From Lineus longissimus (Eukaryota; Nemertea; Pilidiophora; Heteronemertea; Lineidae): DNA of 64,000 bases. The notes under the pieces were generated by a model. It made no database searches. It saw only the letters and a list, made by a program, of their open reading frames with translations, and was not told where the DNA came from. The stretch covers positions 7,285,501 through 7,349,500 of the forward strand of contig NC_088325.1 in NCBI RefSeq assembly GCF_910592395.1, given 5' to 3'. Below are positions 9,882 through 64,000 of this stretch, in pieces (position 1 is the stretch's first letter; each line of letters begins with the position of its first letter). The position numbers were made by a program, and so were the translations under genes.

Positions 9882-10156
9882 GCCTTCCAAAACAATTAGG
9901 ACGTTTGGACACCAAACAAAGCAGTAAGATCGATATCGATGCATTGCCTAGACCTACTTGGCCTTAAACGGGCCCCGAATCCAGAAAACATTTAAATGTC
10001 TTATATTGTCCGATAGTTTATAGAGGCATCTCAGCCGGCATGTTGACAAATGTTTAGGTTGAAGTGGCTTCGTTTCAGGTCTTAGTAGGTCAGTTTTCTC
10101 GTTCATACTAAGCCAATTAAGCCATGTAACCCCCACATCATTGCTTCATCTAAACA

Positions 10157-10384
10157 TTAAAGGGGGGCTATAGGCAGGAGCATAGGGGCAGATTTGGCCA
10201 TCTTCGGGTGACTAATATACACAGTAATGGTCCTGGATCATGTCAGATTCAGCACTAAATGTATTCCTCGTACAGGCGCGAATAATCTCGACGTAGGCCT
10301 ACTGTGAGATGTGAGAGACCCCTATCGGTGACTTGGTGTAGCTTTGTCTTCCCTACCTAGCTGCCGCCTATATTGTCCCTTTAA
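10157..10384 (-). mobile_element. TTAA-flanked MITE family C, copy 1
   Basis: A ~228-bp element bounded by TTAA at both ends (10157-10160 and 10381-10384). The terminal inverted repeats are related to AAAGGGGGACTATAGGCAGGAGC and AAAGGGACAATATAGGCAGC. It is inverted relative to the copies at 39037-39253 and 53756-53939. The TTAA target site is typical of the piggyBac superfamily. It has no coding capacity. Confidence 0.85.
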
Positions 10385-10929
10385 GTACAAGTTTCACTCC
10401 CCATTTTAGTAGTTTGTAATCTCCACTCTTTTTCAAAATACTGCGAGTTGGACCTTTTTTTTTCGCCGGGGGAATTTTATTTGGACTTGTAGTAAAAAAA
10501 TACACCTGGGGTTACATGTATGTACTTAGAATCAGATCAAACCGAATACCGGTATCAGAGGAGGCGATCATCTGAAGTCAGATCAAACATGGAGCCACTT
10601 GAATATTGTTACACGGGATATTCCATTAAAATGGTGGAACAAACGTTTTTTTAGCGTTAATGTACGTTTTAGAGTATTTTTCTTGCTCTCTATCAAAAGT
10701 GACACCATATTATGAAGTAATTATTTTGTGAGGGGTTGTCTTTAGAATGCATGTCATCCTCATTACCCATTTTATCTTTGAAAAAAAAAATTAGTTTGTT
10801 TTTCTTCGTAAAATTTTTCCGAGGTTGAGGCATTGAGTGTTTCCGTTTCTGCCTCGTAATTAGCGCTGGAAGATAGATTGACAGGCGTTGTTCTATTGAA
10901 AAGCTATGGTCTCCAGCCTGCTATGGAAA

Positions 10930-11140
10930 CAATGAAATATGGGGAACAACCCCACACATGTCACAACGGTTTAAAGTCAGCTGATAATTGAAGTTGTCGG
11001 CCAATGAAAACTAATCAATTAAGATGCGCCGTCCAATGACAGGCATCGATAGGCCGCTCGCCGAATAGCCCATTGAAATAGGCTCCGATCCGCTGTGGGG
11101 TAGGATGGGCTTATAATTATATAGGGACGACGATTATTAA
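10930..11140. promoter_or_regulatory. Candidate divergent promoter/enhancer segment
   Basis: A compact stretch with two CCAAT boxes (GGCCAATGAAAACT near 11000 and GTCCAATGACAGG near 11032), a homeodomain-like TAATCAATTAAG, and a TATA-like TTATAATTATATAGGG near 11110. It is less AT-biased than its surroundings and lies between the two divergent genes. These are sequence matches only; no transcription start is shown. Confidence 0.35.
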
Positions 11141-11598
11141 AAGTAGCGTTGTGAAATCTGTGCGGCTATCTTCGGTTGGGTAAACGCCAGGCGCATAGTG
11201 CATTTACGTTCATTATAAATCTGGATGTTTTGAAAACAATTCGGAGTTGTGCTGCTGGGATACAATACATATCGGGTGGCTCAATAAAGATGCATTCAAC
11301 TTTGATTATTTTTCGCGCTAACTTCCTGTGAGTGTGATTATTCTAACTGTAACCCTCTTGGTCAGCCCCATCTCGACCTTTTTGATGCACCACCAAAAGA
11401 ACATCAATACCGTCAGGGCTCGATTATTACTGTCGTCTCAGAGATTGATAAGTGACCAATGACACAAAATTGTCGAAATGCACGTAATAAAAGCTATAGA
11501 GTATCGAGCTCCTGAATCAACAATCCCAGTGAGTAAAACACAAGCAATAAAAATACAAAAGCCGGTCCGTATCTAAAGATACACGCTATAAAATTTAT

Positions 11599-11875
11599 AA
11601 AAAGTAAAAAGGGTCCCAAGATTATAAGTATTACCACATAAGCTAGGGCGTTTTGCCTTTTTTCAAAAATGGTCACCGCTGTCGGCGGGGGGTCGAACCA
11701 ACGACCCCCTCCGCCCTGTATCCGCCCCGGCTGGGGGACATATACCCAATGTATAAAATGTAAAAAGGGTCCCAAGTTGATAACTGTTCATTATCACATA
11801 GGGGCACGTTTTGCCCAGAATGCCTTTTTTCAAAAATGGTGACCGCTGCCATAAGGGGGGGGGTTCGAACTGGGG
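11599..11875 (+). repeat. ~155-bp tandem duplication
   Basis: Two consecutive units share TAAAAAGGGTCCCAAG, a TTACCACATA/TTATCACATA block, GTTTTGCC, CCTTTTTTCAAAAATGGT(C/G)ACCGCTG and a G-rich segment before TCGAAC. No gene is present; the minus-strand frame across it is a chance frame. Confidence 0.7.
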
Positions 11876-12585
11876 AAAAATCTAAATATTCTGTTATGCG
11901 CTCTGAGCTCTGAGCTATTGACGGCCATTGCCTCTATAGAACCATCATAATCCGTCAGAATACAATAGGGCCGGACACTTTTCCCAGGGGGACGTTTTAT
12001 ACTCCTTCACCGGACGATGCGCGGCAAGACCTGCAGCGAGGGCTATGTATGTGGGGGCTATCAAAAAACGGGGATCAAGTTTGGAAGGAACAAACACTAT
12101 TCTCTGTCTGAGTATGGTAGGATAACCGGTAAGACCATACCCCAAGTGACAAGTGCAAAACCAATTGAAGCCAGGGTAATTATGTGAACAGTGGCCTTTG
12201 TTTCAGGGGATAACCATAATGCACGGACGATTAAGAATACAAGGTACCGTTTGGCCGGCCCTATTTTATCCCCTCTGAAGGTGATCAGCTGAAAATTGCA
12301 CTCAACTGACCGTAACAGCACGTGCACCTGCTAAATAAATCGCCTGCTCAGGGTCATTTCCCACTTCCCCAACGCACCTCCGGTTTACATTCCATTACGT
12401 CATAGTTGAGTAGAGTATACGTCAGTGCAGTGCACATCATCTCACCACAACTTTTATCTCGGCCAGCAAGAGAGCATCTTTTGTGAACCTTAGAAAAGTC
12501 ATAACTAAGCGGCGTCAGATTTCGTTTTACTTTCACGGATGTTTCTGAAGACATTTCTTACTCGACCGACCATAACTGCCTGAGA

Positions 12586-58015
<45,430 letters not shown>

Positions 58016-58213
58016 ATTCACTATAGAAAAGACACCCTGGAGACTCAATTCCCCTGACTGCCGAGAAACTTATCATGCCTTCTAACTTACCTAGCACTCG
58101 GCCCTGGAGTGCTTCTTAAGGCCTGGGAGAGAGCTGCCTCACATGATACAACTGTGTCCATCTGGTAGCATGGACAATAAGACTTTACATGCACTAATAT
58201 AAATGTACAGGCA

Positions 58214-58219
58214 AATAAA
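58214..58219 (+). terminator. First polyadenylation signal after the stop
   Basis: Canonical AATAAA, 199 nt after the stop codon of the PRDM14-like gene. A TGTGGTG-type GU-rich element follows about 15-20 nt downstream, near 58235-58243, as expected for a cleavage site. Confidence 0.5.
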
Positions 58220-58748
58220 CAAGCGGAATACTCTGTGGTGAATGGCTACTTTCCAAATTGTTCGCTATCGATAGGACAAACCGATGGTGCCTTTTCATTT
58301 ATATCACATGCAAATCATGCTCGAAGAACCTAATTACCAGATGAACACAACAATATTCCGTTGAAAAACTGACAAGTTTTTTCAACTATATTGAAGAACT
58401 TTTAACTTTCCCAGGACCGGCCAGCTCGGCAAACTGGAAGGCCGGCTTAATTCTCGGCAATTTGGGGAATTGATTTTCCAGGGTGAAAGTACTCTGTTGA
58501 ATTGATAATATAAATGAGAAATAGTTTATTGGCTTAGTGTAGACAGCCATTGACATAGTGTGACATCGCACCAATACTCTGTATGTTAAATTCGTCGATT
58601 ATGCCGACACCTTAGTTAAGTTGACGCAGCATCAAGCGCAGGTCTGTTGACAACACTATGATGCCTATCTTAGATTTTGCATGACATGACTTCCATTTTA
58701 CCATCAACCTCGTAACCGCTTTCACATTCGATTTAAATTATCAGTAAA

Positions 58749-59267
58749 CAGGGTGGTCAAGAAAAAACGCAACCGGATACTTCCACTACCAGGTGGTTAA
58801 AATCTTTCTAGGAGAGGAATGATACCAAGATCGACCGATTCTGTTCAGTAATTTTTGTTTTAGAGACGTTTTTCTTGGCCAGGTTCAATGTAGAAAAACG
58901 GAACGCTTTTGTTGTAGGTATCAAACATCTTGGTGGTGTGCTGAGGCCTGGCCATGCTAACACGACCTTTACTCAGTTGCAAATGGTCATTAGGAACATT
59001 GTCGACATTATCTCATATCAGTATTATTACCTTCATTTAATCCACCTACTAACTAAGTTTGATTTACCGGCACAGTTCGATTTTTCCTATGTGCGAATGA
59101 AGCCTGTCAGTGCTTCACTAAATAGGCTCTAAAACAAAAATTACTGAACCAAATTGGTCCATCTTGGTATCATTCCTCTCCTAGAAAGATTCCCCATCCA
59201 CTGATATCAATGCTTTTAACCTCCTGGTAGTGGAAGTATCCGGTTGCATTTTTTCTGGCCCACCCTG
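58749..59267 (+). mobile_element. Mariner-type MITE with long inverted ends
   Basis: 519 bp. Left arm CAGGGTGGTCAAGAAAAAAC, GCAACCGGATACTTCCACTA; right arm is the near-complement ending in CCACCCTG followed by TA. The arms pair over about 120 bp, including CTTTCTAGGAGAGGAATGAT. Between the arms a plus-strand frame (58875-59132, LARFNVEKRNAFVVGIKHLG) faintly resembles the start of a mariner helix-turn-helix region but is not convincing. The right side has the TA expected of a mariner target; the left side reads AA. Confidence 0.82.
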
Positions 59268-60004
59268 TATTTTCAAGGGAGATTTCAGAAATTTGGTGAT
59301 AACAATTTATCTTAGTGGGTTCCAACAGATATTTCATAACTGACCAGTGTGTAATCCTCTCATACTGTTTTCATTCTAATCAGCTATTTGGTAATAATAG
59401 ACCGTATTCTTGAGGCAGCTCGGGATGAGTATAAACCGTGAACAATAAGAATAATTGAATTCTTGCTTGAAACTTAGTGATCTGTTTGCACTGGTAGGGC
59501 GACATTTTTATTACCTCTTCATATGCTGCCTTCTACCCTCTATATACATTGCACATGTACACATTCCCTCTGTATATAAGTGTATATATCTTTCTTTATA
59601 GTGTATTGTTGATATATTTATTAGTACCATGGAGTGACTATCTAAGCATTAGCTTTGACTTACTACAATATGTAACTTTATATCTGTAAAAGACCATTTA
59701 GTTCTTCAGACTGATGCTCAGTCAATGTCACTTGCAACACATTCAATGACGACAGGTTGTGGATATTATTGTTGCAATCATGATCTACACTCCATCAACA
59801 CACTCACAAGCATCCCCACCTTTGCCAAACTGTCAACCCTTAAAGTTAAATCAACACCTTGAATGCCGCGTTTTTTCCCCTTATTTGTACCCAGCGCCAT
59901 GCCATCAGCCTAGAACAATAAAGTTTGGCCCCTTGGACCCCATTCCAGATAGCCATAGCTCTTTGAAGTCAGCTTGATCTTTTAAAAGAAGTTAAAACTA
60001 CTTC

Positions 60005-60052
60005 AGTGCACCAAATATCTATATGGTGAGCACAAATGCCTCTGGCCTTTTC
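60005..60052 (+). repeat. Repeat family G terminal fragment
   Basis: CACCAAATATCTATATGGTGAGCACAAATGCCTCTGGCC matches, in the opposite orientation, the end at 52577-52615, and more weakly the end at 29565-29600. Confidence 0.6.
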
Positions 60053-60110
60053 ATTCACTTATGAAATAAAAATAGGAGGAATAAATATATTTACCGGAAA
60101 AACTCTGTGC

Positions 60111-61360
60111 TGTTTCTTTATTATGATAGTCTTTGTTTGAGTGGTATGTTTCAAAGCATTTTCCGTGGTAGAGTGGCTCTGTTGGCAGTAAGAATGTGTT
60201 TCTTTGCATAGGCCCTATCATAACTAGCAAATTACCCGGGAGCGGGCATGTTGAAACTGGGTAGTCTATACCTTGAATTGCATAGGCAGAAATATTAAAC
60301 TACATAGAAATACTGATTTAACAGAAAATGAACAGTATTTGTTGCCTTTTGCTATTCAACCTTGGTATGTCGACGACTCATTGCCTAATATCAGACCAGT
60401 GAAAGACACGTTAATATGCAAGCAATGGTGTCCTAAGGTCCAGCACATGGTGCAGGTGTAGCTGTCTCAAATACCCCAACCCCGCCCCCAGGAAGAGTGT
60501 GCTTCCCTATTTGTGCTAGATTAAAGTATAGTTCAATACAAATTGATAACAGGCAACACCATGCACAAAGATCAAAAGCAGAACCTGGGACTTTTAAAAA
60601 TGTTACACCAATGGATAAATTATATGCTATTTCATGATTTTTGCACAATGCATTGATACCAGTGACAGGCCTGTTTTGAGACGGGCCTAAACATTCTAGG
60701 CATGTCAGCTATCTGAGAAAGTTAGTGTATGTGTCGAGTGTAAGTGTTTGGCACTATCAGTTCAGACCGTCATTCAATTACTCTGTGCCGAGCAATTTGA
60801 TTGGCCACCCGTTTATGATGGTACGTCCAACAGATTACCTGGCGCGAGTTATCGGCGGTGAAAGGAGGAGACTTTAGGACTGATATTCAACACCGATAAG
60901 TTGGCATGGAAGAGGGGGACTTTTTTTCGCCAATCATATGGTTTATATATGATTTCATATTGAATGTGGAAATAAAAAGGCCTTTGTCTTCACGCGAAAG
61001 TGTTTAAATCGACTGAGAAAGAATTTCTGTATGTAAAAATGTACAGAGGAATTTTGTGCCGTGACCTTGTCCCGCGACAGCGTGTAACCGACAATCACCA
61101 CCTGTCATCTTGATGTGAAATTGATGTAGTCAAATAAGTTATATTTTTTCACCTTGCTGAAATGCAGTGTGATTATGTCAACCATGACTTGACTTGATCC
61201 TCACACGACACACTTTGAAGTTGGCAGCCATGTTGGACTGCAGATCAAAGGTGGTGTTACTGCACAAGTTCTAATCTATTTACGTATGTTGTTATACGAT
61301 TTATCTGGTCAATATTTACATGCCCTTTACGAAAATATAACACGTGTAACATTATTTTCC
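60111..61360. other. Intergenic, no gene recognised
   Basis: No exon, repeat copy or RNA gene is recognisable. The part 60760-60900 is relatively CpG-rich and has a CCAAT-type box (GATTGGCCAC) and TGGCGCGAGTTATCGGCGG, so it could be a promoter of a gene not visible here. The minus-strand frame at 61257-61511 has no known relative. Confidence 0.5.
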
Positions 61361-61363
61361 ATA

Positions 61364-61947
61364 TGATGTCACAACCTGTTCCCATGAATAAATAAACGAA
61401 TGAGCTAATACAAAATAATACGTATTTGTTCTCTTTCCGTTTTCTCTCTGTACAACGACGATTCCCCCGAGGTCTCCTCTCAGGTCTGACGTCAAAACCC
61501 CTGCATGCCAAGCCTGATCATGACGTCATAGTCCCACCTACAATATTGCCATTTGTCAAGTGTCTCAACAACATCCATTGCTCGATATGATGTCACAACC
61601 TACTAATACCATGCATCATCTGTAAACAACTGCCGACACGACCAAGGTGTCTCAATCAAGAACCTTGCTTCATATGATGTCACAACCTTGGTATAAGACC
61701 ATGTCCCTGTGGACAATATTGCCATCTGTCAAGTGTCTCAACAACATCCGATCACTCGCTATGATGTCACAAAGACCATGCACCACCTGTAGACAACTGG
61801 TGACACGACCAAAGTGTCTCGATCAAGAACCTTGCTTGATATGATGTCACAACCTTAGTGAAGACCATGTCCCTAAAAGACAATATTGGCATCATTCTAT
61901 CAAGTGTCCCAACAACATCGTGCTCGATATGATGTCACAACCTACTA
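61364..61947 (+). repeat. ~170-bp tandem repeat, about three units
   Basis: Units begin with CAATATTG(C/G)CAT at 61541, 61714 and 61881 (periods of 173 and 167). Each contains CAAGTGTCTCAACAACATC and ATATGATGTCACAACCT, and the first two contain GACACGACCAA(G/A)GTGTCTC. The word ATGATGTCACAAC also occurs once earlier at 61364. The block runs directly into the 68-bp array. Confidence 0.85.
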
Positions 61948-63379
61948 AGAGAGATAAAACAGTCACAACCAGGCCTAGTCTATCTTGGGAGCTCCACTGT
62001 GTTGTCAAATCGATGAGAGAAATAAGACAGCCACAACCAGGCCTACTCTATCTTGGGAGCTCCACTGTTTTGCCAAATCGATGAGAGAGATAAGACAGTC
62101 ACAACCAGGCCTACTCTATCTTGGGAGCTCCACTGTTTTGCCAAATCGATGAGAGAGATAAGACAGATCACAACCAGGCCTACTCTATCTTGGGAGCTCC
62201 ACTGTGTTGTCAAATTGATGAGAGAGATAAGACAGCCACAACCAGGCCTACTCTATCTTGGGAGCTCCACTGTTTTGCCAAATCGATGAGAGAGATAAGA
62301 CAGATCACAACCAGGCCTACCCTATCTTGGGAGCTCCACTGTTTTGTCAAATCGATGAGAGAGATAAGACAGCCACAACCAGGTCTACTCTATCTTGGGA
62401 GCTCCACTGTTTTGCCAAATGGATGAGAGAGATAAGACAGTCACAACCAGGCCTAGTCTATCTTGGGAGCTCCACTGTTTTGCCAAATCGATGAGAGAGA
62501 TAAGACAGTCACAACCAGGCCTACTCTATCTTGGGAGCTCCACTGTTTTGCCAAATCGATGAGAGAGATAAGACAGATCACAACCAGGCCTACTCTATCT
62601 TGGGATCTCCACTGTGTTGTCAAATTGATGAGAGAGATAAGACAGCCACAACCAGGCCTACTCTATCTTGGGAGCTCCACTGTTTTGCCAAATCGATGAG
62701 AGAGATAAGACAGATCACAACCAGGCCTACCCTATCTTGGGAGCTCCACTGTTTTGTCAAATCGATGAGAGAGATAAGACAGCCACAACCAGGTCTACTC
62801 TATCTTGGGAGCTCCACTGTTTTGCCAAATGGATGAGAGAGATAAGACAGTCACAACCAGGCCTAGTCTATCTTGGGAGCTCCACTGTGTTGTCAAATCG
62901 ATGAGAGAGATAAGACAGCCACAACCAGGCCTACTCTATCTTGGGAGCTCCACTGTTTTGCCAAATCGATGAGAGAGATAAGACAGTCACAACCAGGCCT
63001 ACTCTATCTTGGGAGCTCCACTGTTTTGCCAAATCGATGAGAGAGATAAGACAGTCACAACCAGGCCTACTCTATCTTGGGAGCTCCACTGTGTTGCCAA
63101 ATCGATGAGAGAGATAAGACAGTCACAACCAGGCCTACTCTATCTTGGGAGCTCCACTGTTTTGCCGAATGGATGAGAGAGATAAGACAGTCACAACCAG
63201 GCCTACTCTATCTTGGGAGCTCCACTGTTTTGCCAAATCGATGAGAGAGATAAGACAGTCACAACCAGGCCTACTCTATCTTGGGAGCTCCACTGTTTTG
63301 CCAAATCGATGAGAGAGATAAGACAGCCACAACCAGGCCTACTCTATCTTGGGAGCTCCACTGTTTTGCCGAATGGATG
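61948..63379 (+). repeat. 68/69-bp minisatellite, 21 units, with 410-bp higher-order repeat
   Basis: The unit is 68 bp, beginning AGAGAGATAAGACAGTCACA and ending CCAAATCGATG. A 69-bp variant has GATCACAAC for GTCACAAC. Unit boundaries can be followed from 61948 to 63379 with 21 units. Units 3-8 (62084-62493) and 9-14 (62494-62903) form two consecutive 410-bp blocks. They differ at about three positions by eye and share the same order of variants. Open frames in the array arise from the repeat and shift frame between units; they are not genes. Confidence 0.97.
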
Positions 63380-63545
63380 AGAGAGATAAGCTTGAGAGCT
63401 TCACCATGTTGCCAACACGATGAGAGAGATAAGACAGTCACAACCAGACTCTAGTTTGGGAGCCCTACTGTGTTTCCAACGCAGTAAGAGAGATAGTAAA
63501 CATGTTGTCAAATCAATGAGAGAGCTATAAGACAGGCCTGTCTCA
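63380..63545 (+). repeat. Decayed edge of the minisatellite
   Basis: Two to three degraded units (AGAGAGATAAGCTTGAGAGC, AGAGAGATAAGACAGTCACA, then AGAGAGATAGTAAACATG) with deletions and substitutions, as expected at the edge of an array homogenised from within. Confidence 0.85.
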
Positions 63546-64000
63546 GAAACATTACCAAAGGTAGGCGGTCTGACTGCAGGATGTTCTCTACTAAAGACAA
63601 ATTCACAACTACTTGGGTAGGGATTCCTACCCTTACTTGGGTAAAGATGGGATACAACACAATAATCTACATGCAATGGGAAAATTGATGAGTCTTTCTC
63701 TCATGAACATGCCTTTGTCCGTCTGTGACACTCAAGGCACATGATTGTACCCAATCCCGACACTTACATGGGTAGGGATGGGTCAAACACGAACGTTTGA
63801 ATTCAACAGGAGTATTGAGGAGTCTTTTTCGCAAGATGTGTTTTTGACGGTCTCAGACATGTCTTGTCCAATACTGAAGGGACAGGACTGTACCCCATTC
63901 CTGCCTTTACTTGGGGACCGATAGTATAGCTAACTGGTGCAAGCGAGTTAAGTTGTGATGATATCTCCATGTCTTGGTCTATAAAGCCTTAGATCCTTCT
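63546..64000. other. Right edge, short repeats only
   Basis: No gene recognised. The phrase TACTTGGGTAGGGAT or a close relative recurs (63613, 63635, 63766, 63909) and TGAGGAGTCTTT or TGATGAGTCTTT twice. This suggests an old, degraded tandem structure of about 130-170 bp. Confidence 0.5.

Larger units (their letters stand above)
9107..12585. other. Divergent intergenic region between SORD and the PRDM gene
   Basis: About 3.5 kb separates the two start codons. It holds a partial MITE A copy, a TTAA-flanked MITE and a ~155-bp tandem duplication, listed separately. No other exon is recognisable. In the PRDM frame there is a TAA at 12502 upstream of the chosen ATG and no earlier in-frame ATG after it. 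Any upstream exon would therefore be non-coding, or would have to splice in between 12505 and 12585. Confidence 0.6.
58016..60110 (+). other. PRDM14: PRDM14-like 3' UTR and downstream flank
   Basis: After the stop there are AATAAA signals at 58214-58219, 59917-59922 and 60065-60070. The first would give a UTR of about 230 nt. Use of a later one would place the mariner-type MITE at 58749-59267 inside the mRNA. Which is used cannot be decided from sequence. Confidence 0.5.

Noticed and set aside
62053-62904. Chains of overlapping open frames (MGAPLFCQIDERDKT...)
   Set aside because: They are produced by the 68/69-bp minisatellite. The frame rotates from unit to unit and no splice or coding context exists.

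Overview
This is eukaryotic genomic DNA. It has GT-AG spliced genes, AT-rich introns tens of kilobases long, and many small dispersed repeats. There is no operon structure, rRNA gene or CRISPR array. The repeat mix (palindromic and TTAA-flanked MITE-like elements, a mariner, a CR1/Jockey-like LINE, a Penelope-like element, tRNA-derived SINEs) and the frequent word TAGGCCTA suggest a marine invertebrate. I lean toward a deuterostome such as an echinoderm or hemichordate, but the sequence does not prove it.

Two genes can be read with confidence, and they lie head to head. On the minus strand the 5' part of a sorbitol dehydrogenase gene (SORD) is visible. Its start-codon exon is at 9047-9106 and a zinc-site exon is at 1943-2107; the rest runs off the left edge. 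On the plus strand, with its ATG 3.5 kb from the SORD ATG, a complete PR/SET-domain zinc-finger gene runs from 12586 to 58015 in eight coding exons. All junction phases agree, giving 2508 nt and 835 residues. The protein has an N-terminal PR domain, an acidic then Ser/Pro-rich linker, a basic stretch, six C2H2 fingers, an extra CX2CX15CX2C module and a proline-rich tail. The finger set looks most like PRDM14, a transcriptional regulator of pluripotency and germ cells in mammals and of motor neurons in zebrafish. Intron 1 is 31.4 kb.

Layout: 1-9.1 kb is SORD with a repeat-rich intron. That intron holds a LINE fragment split by a mariner-type element, two copies of a ~500-bp repeat, and a 1.2-kb foldback element inserted into one of the two copies. 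9.1-12.6 kb is the divergent intergenic region. 12.6-58 kb is the PRDM gene, with its introns carrying most of the MITE copies. 58-60.1 kb is the 3' UTR and flank, with polyA signals and another mariner-type MITE. 61.3-63.5 kb is a tandem-repeat block: about three ~170-bp units, then 21 units of a 68/69-bp minisatellite with a 410-bp higher-order repeat.

I found no clearly new biological system. The most notable items are the foldback element with its matching empty site, the recently amplified minisatellite, the C4 module behind the PRDM14-like fingers, and the clustered CRE palindromes in the gene's introns.
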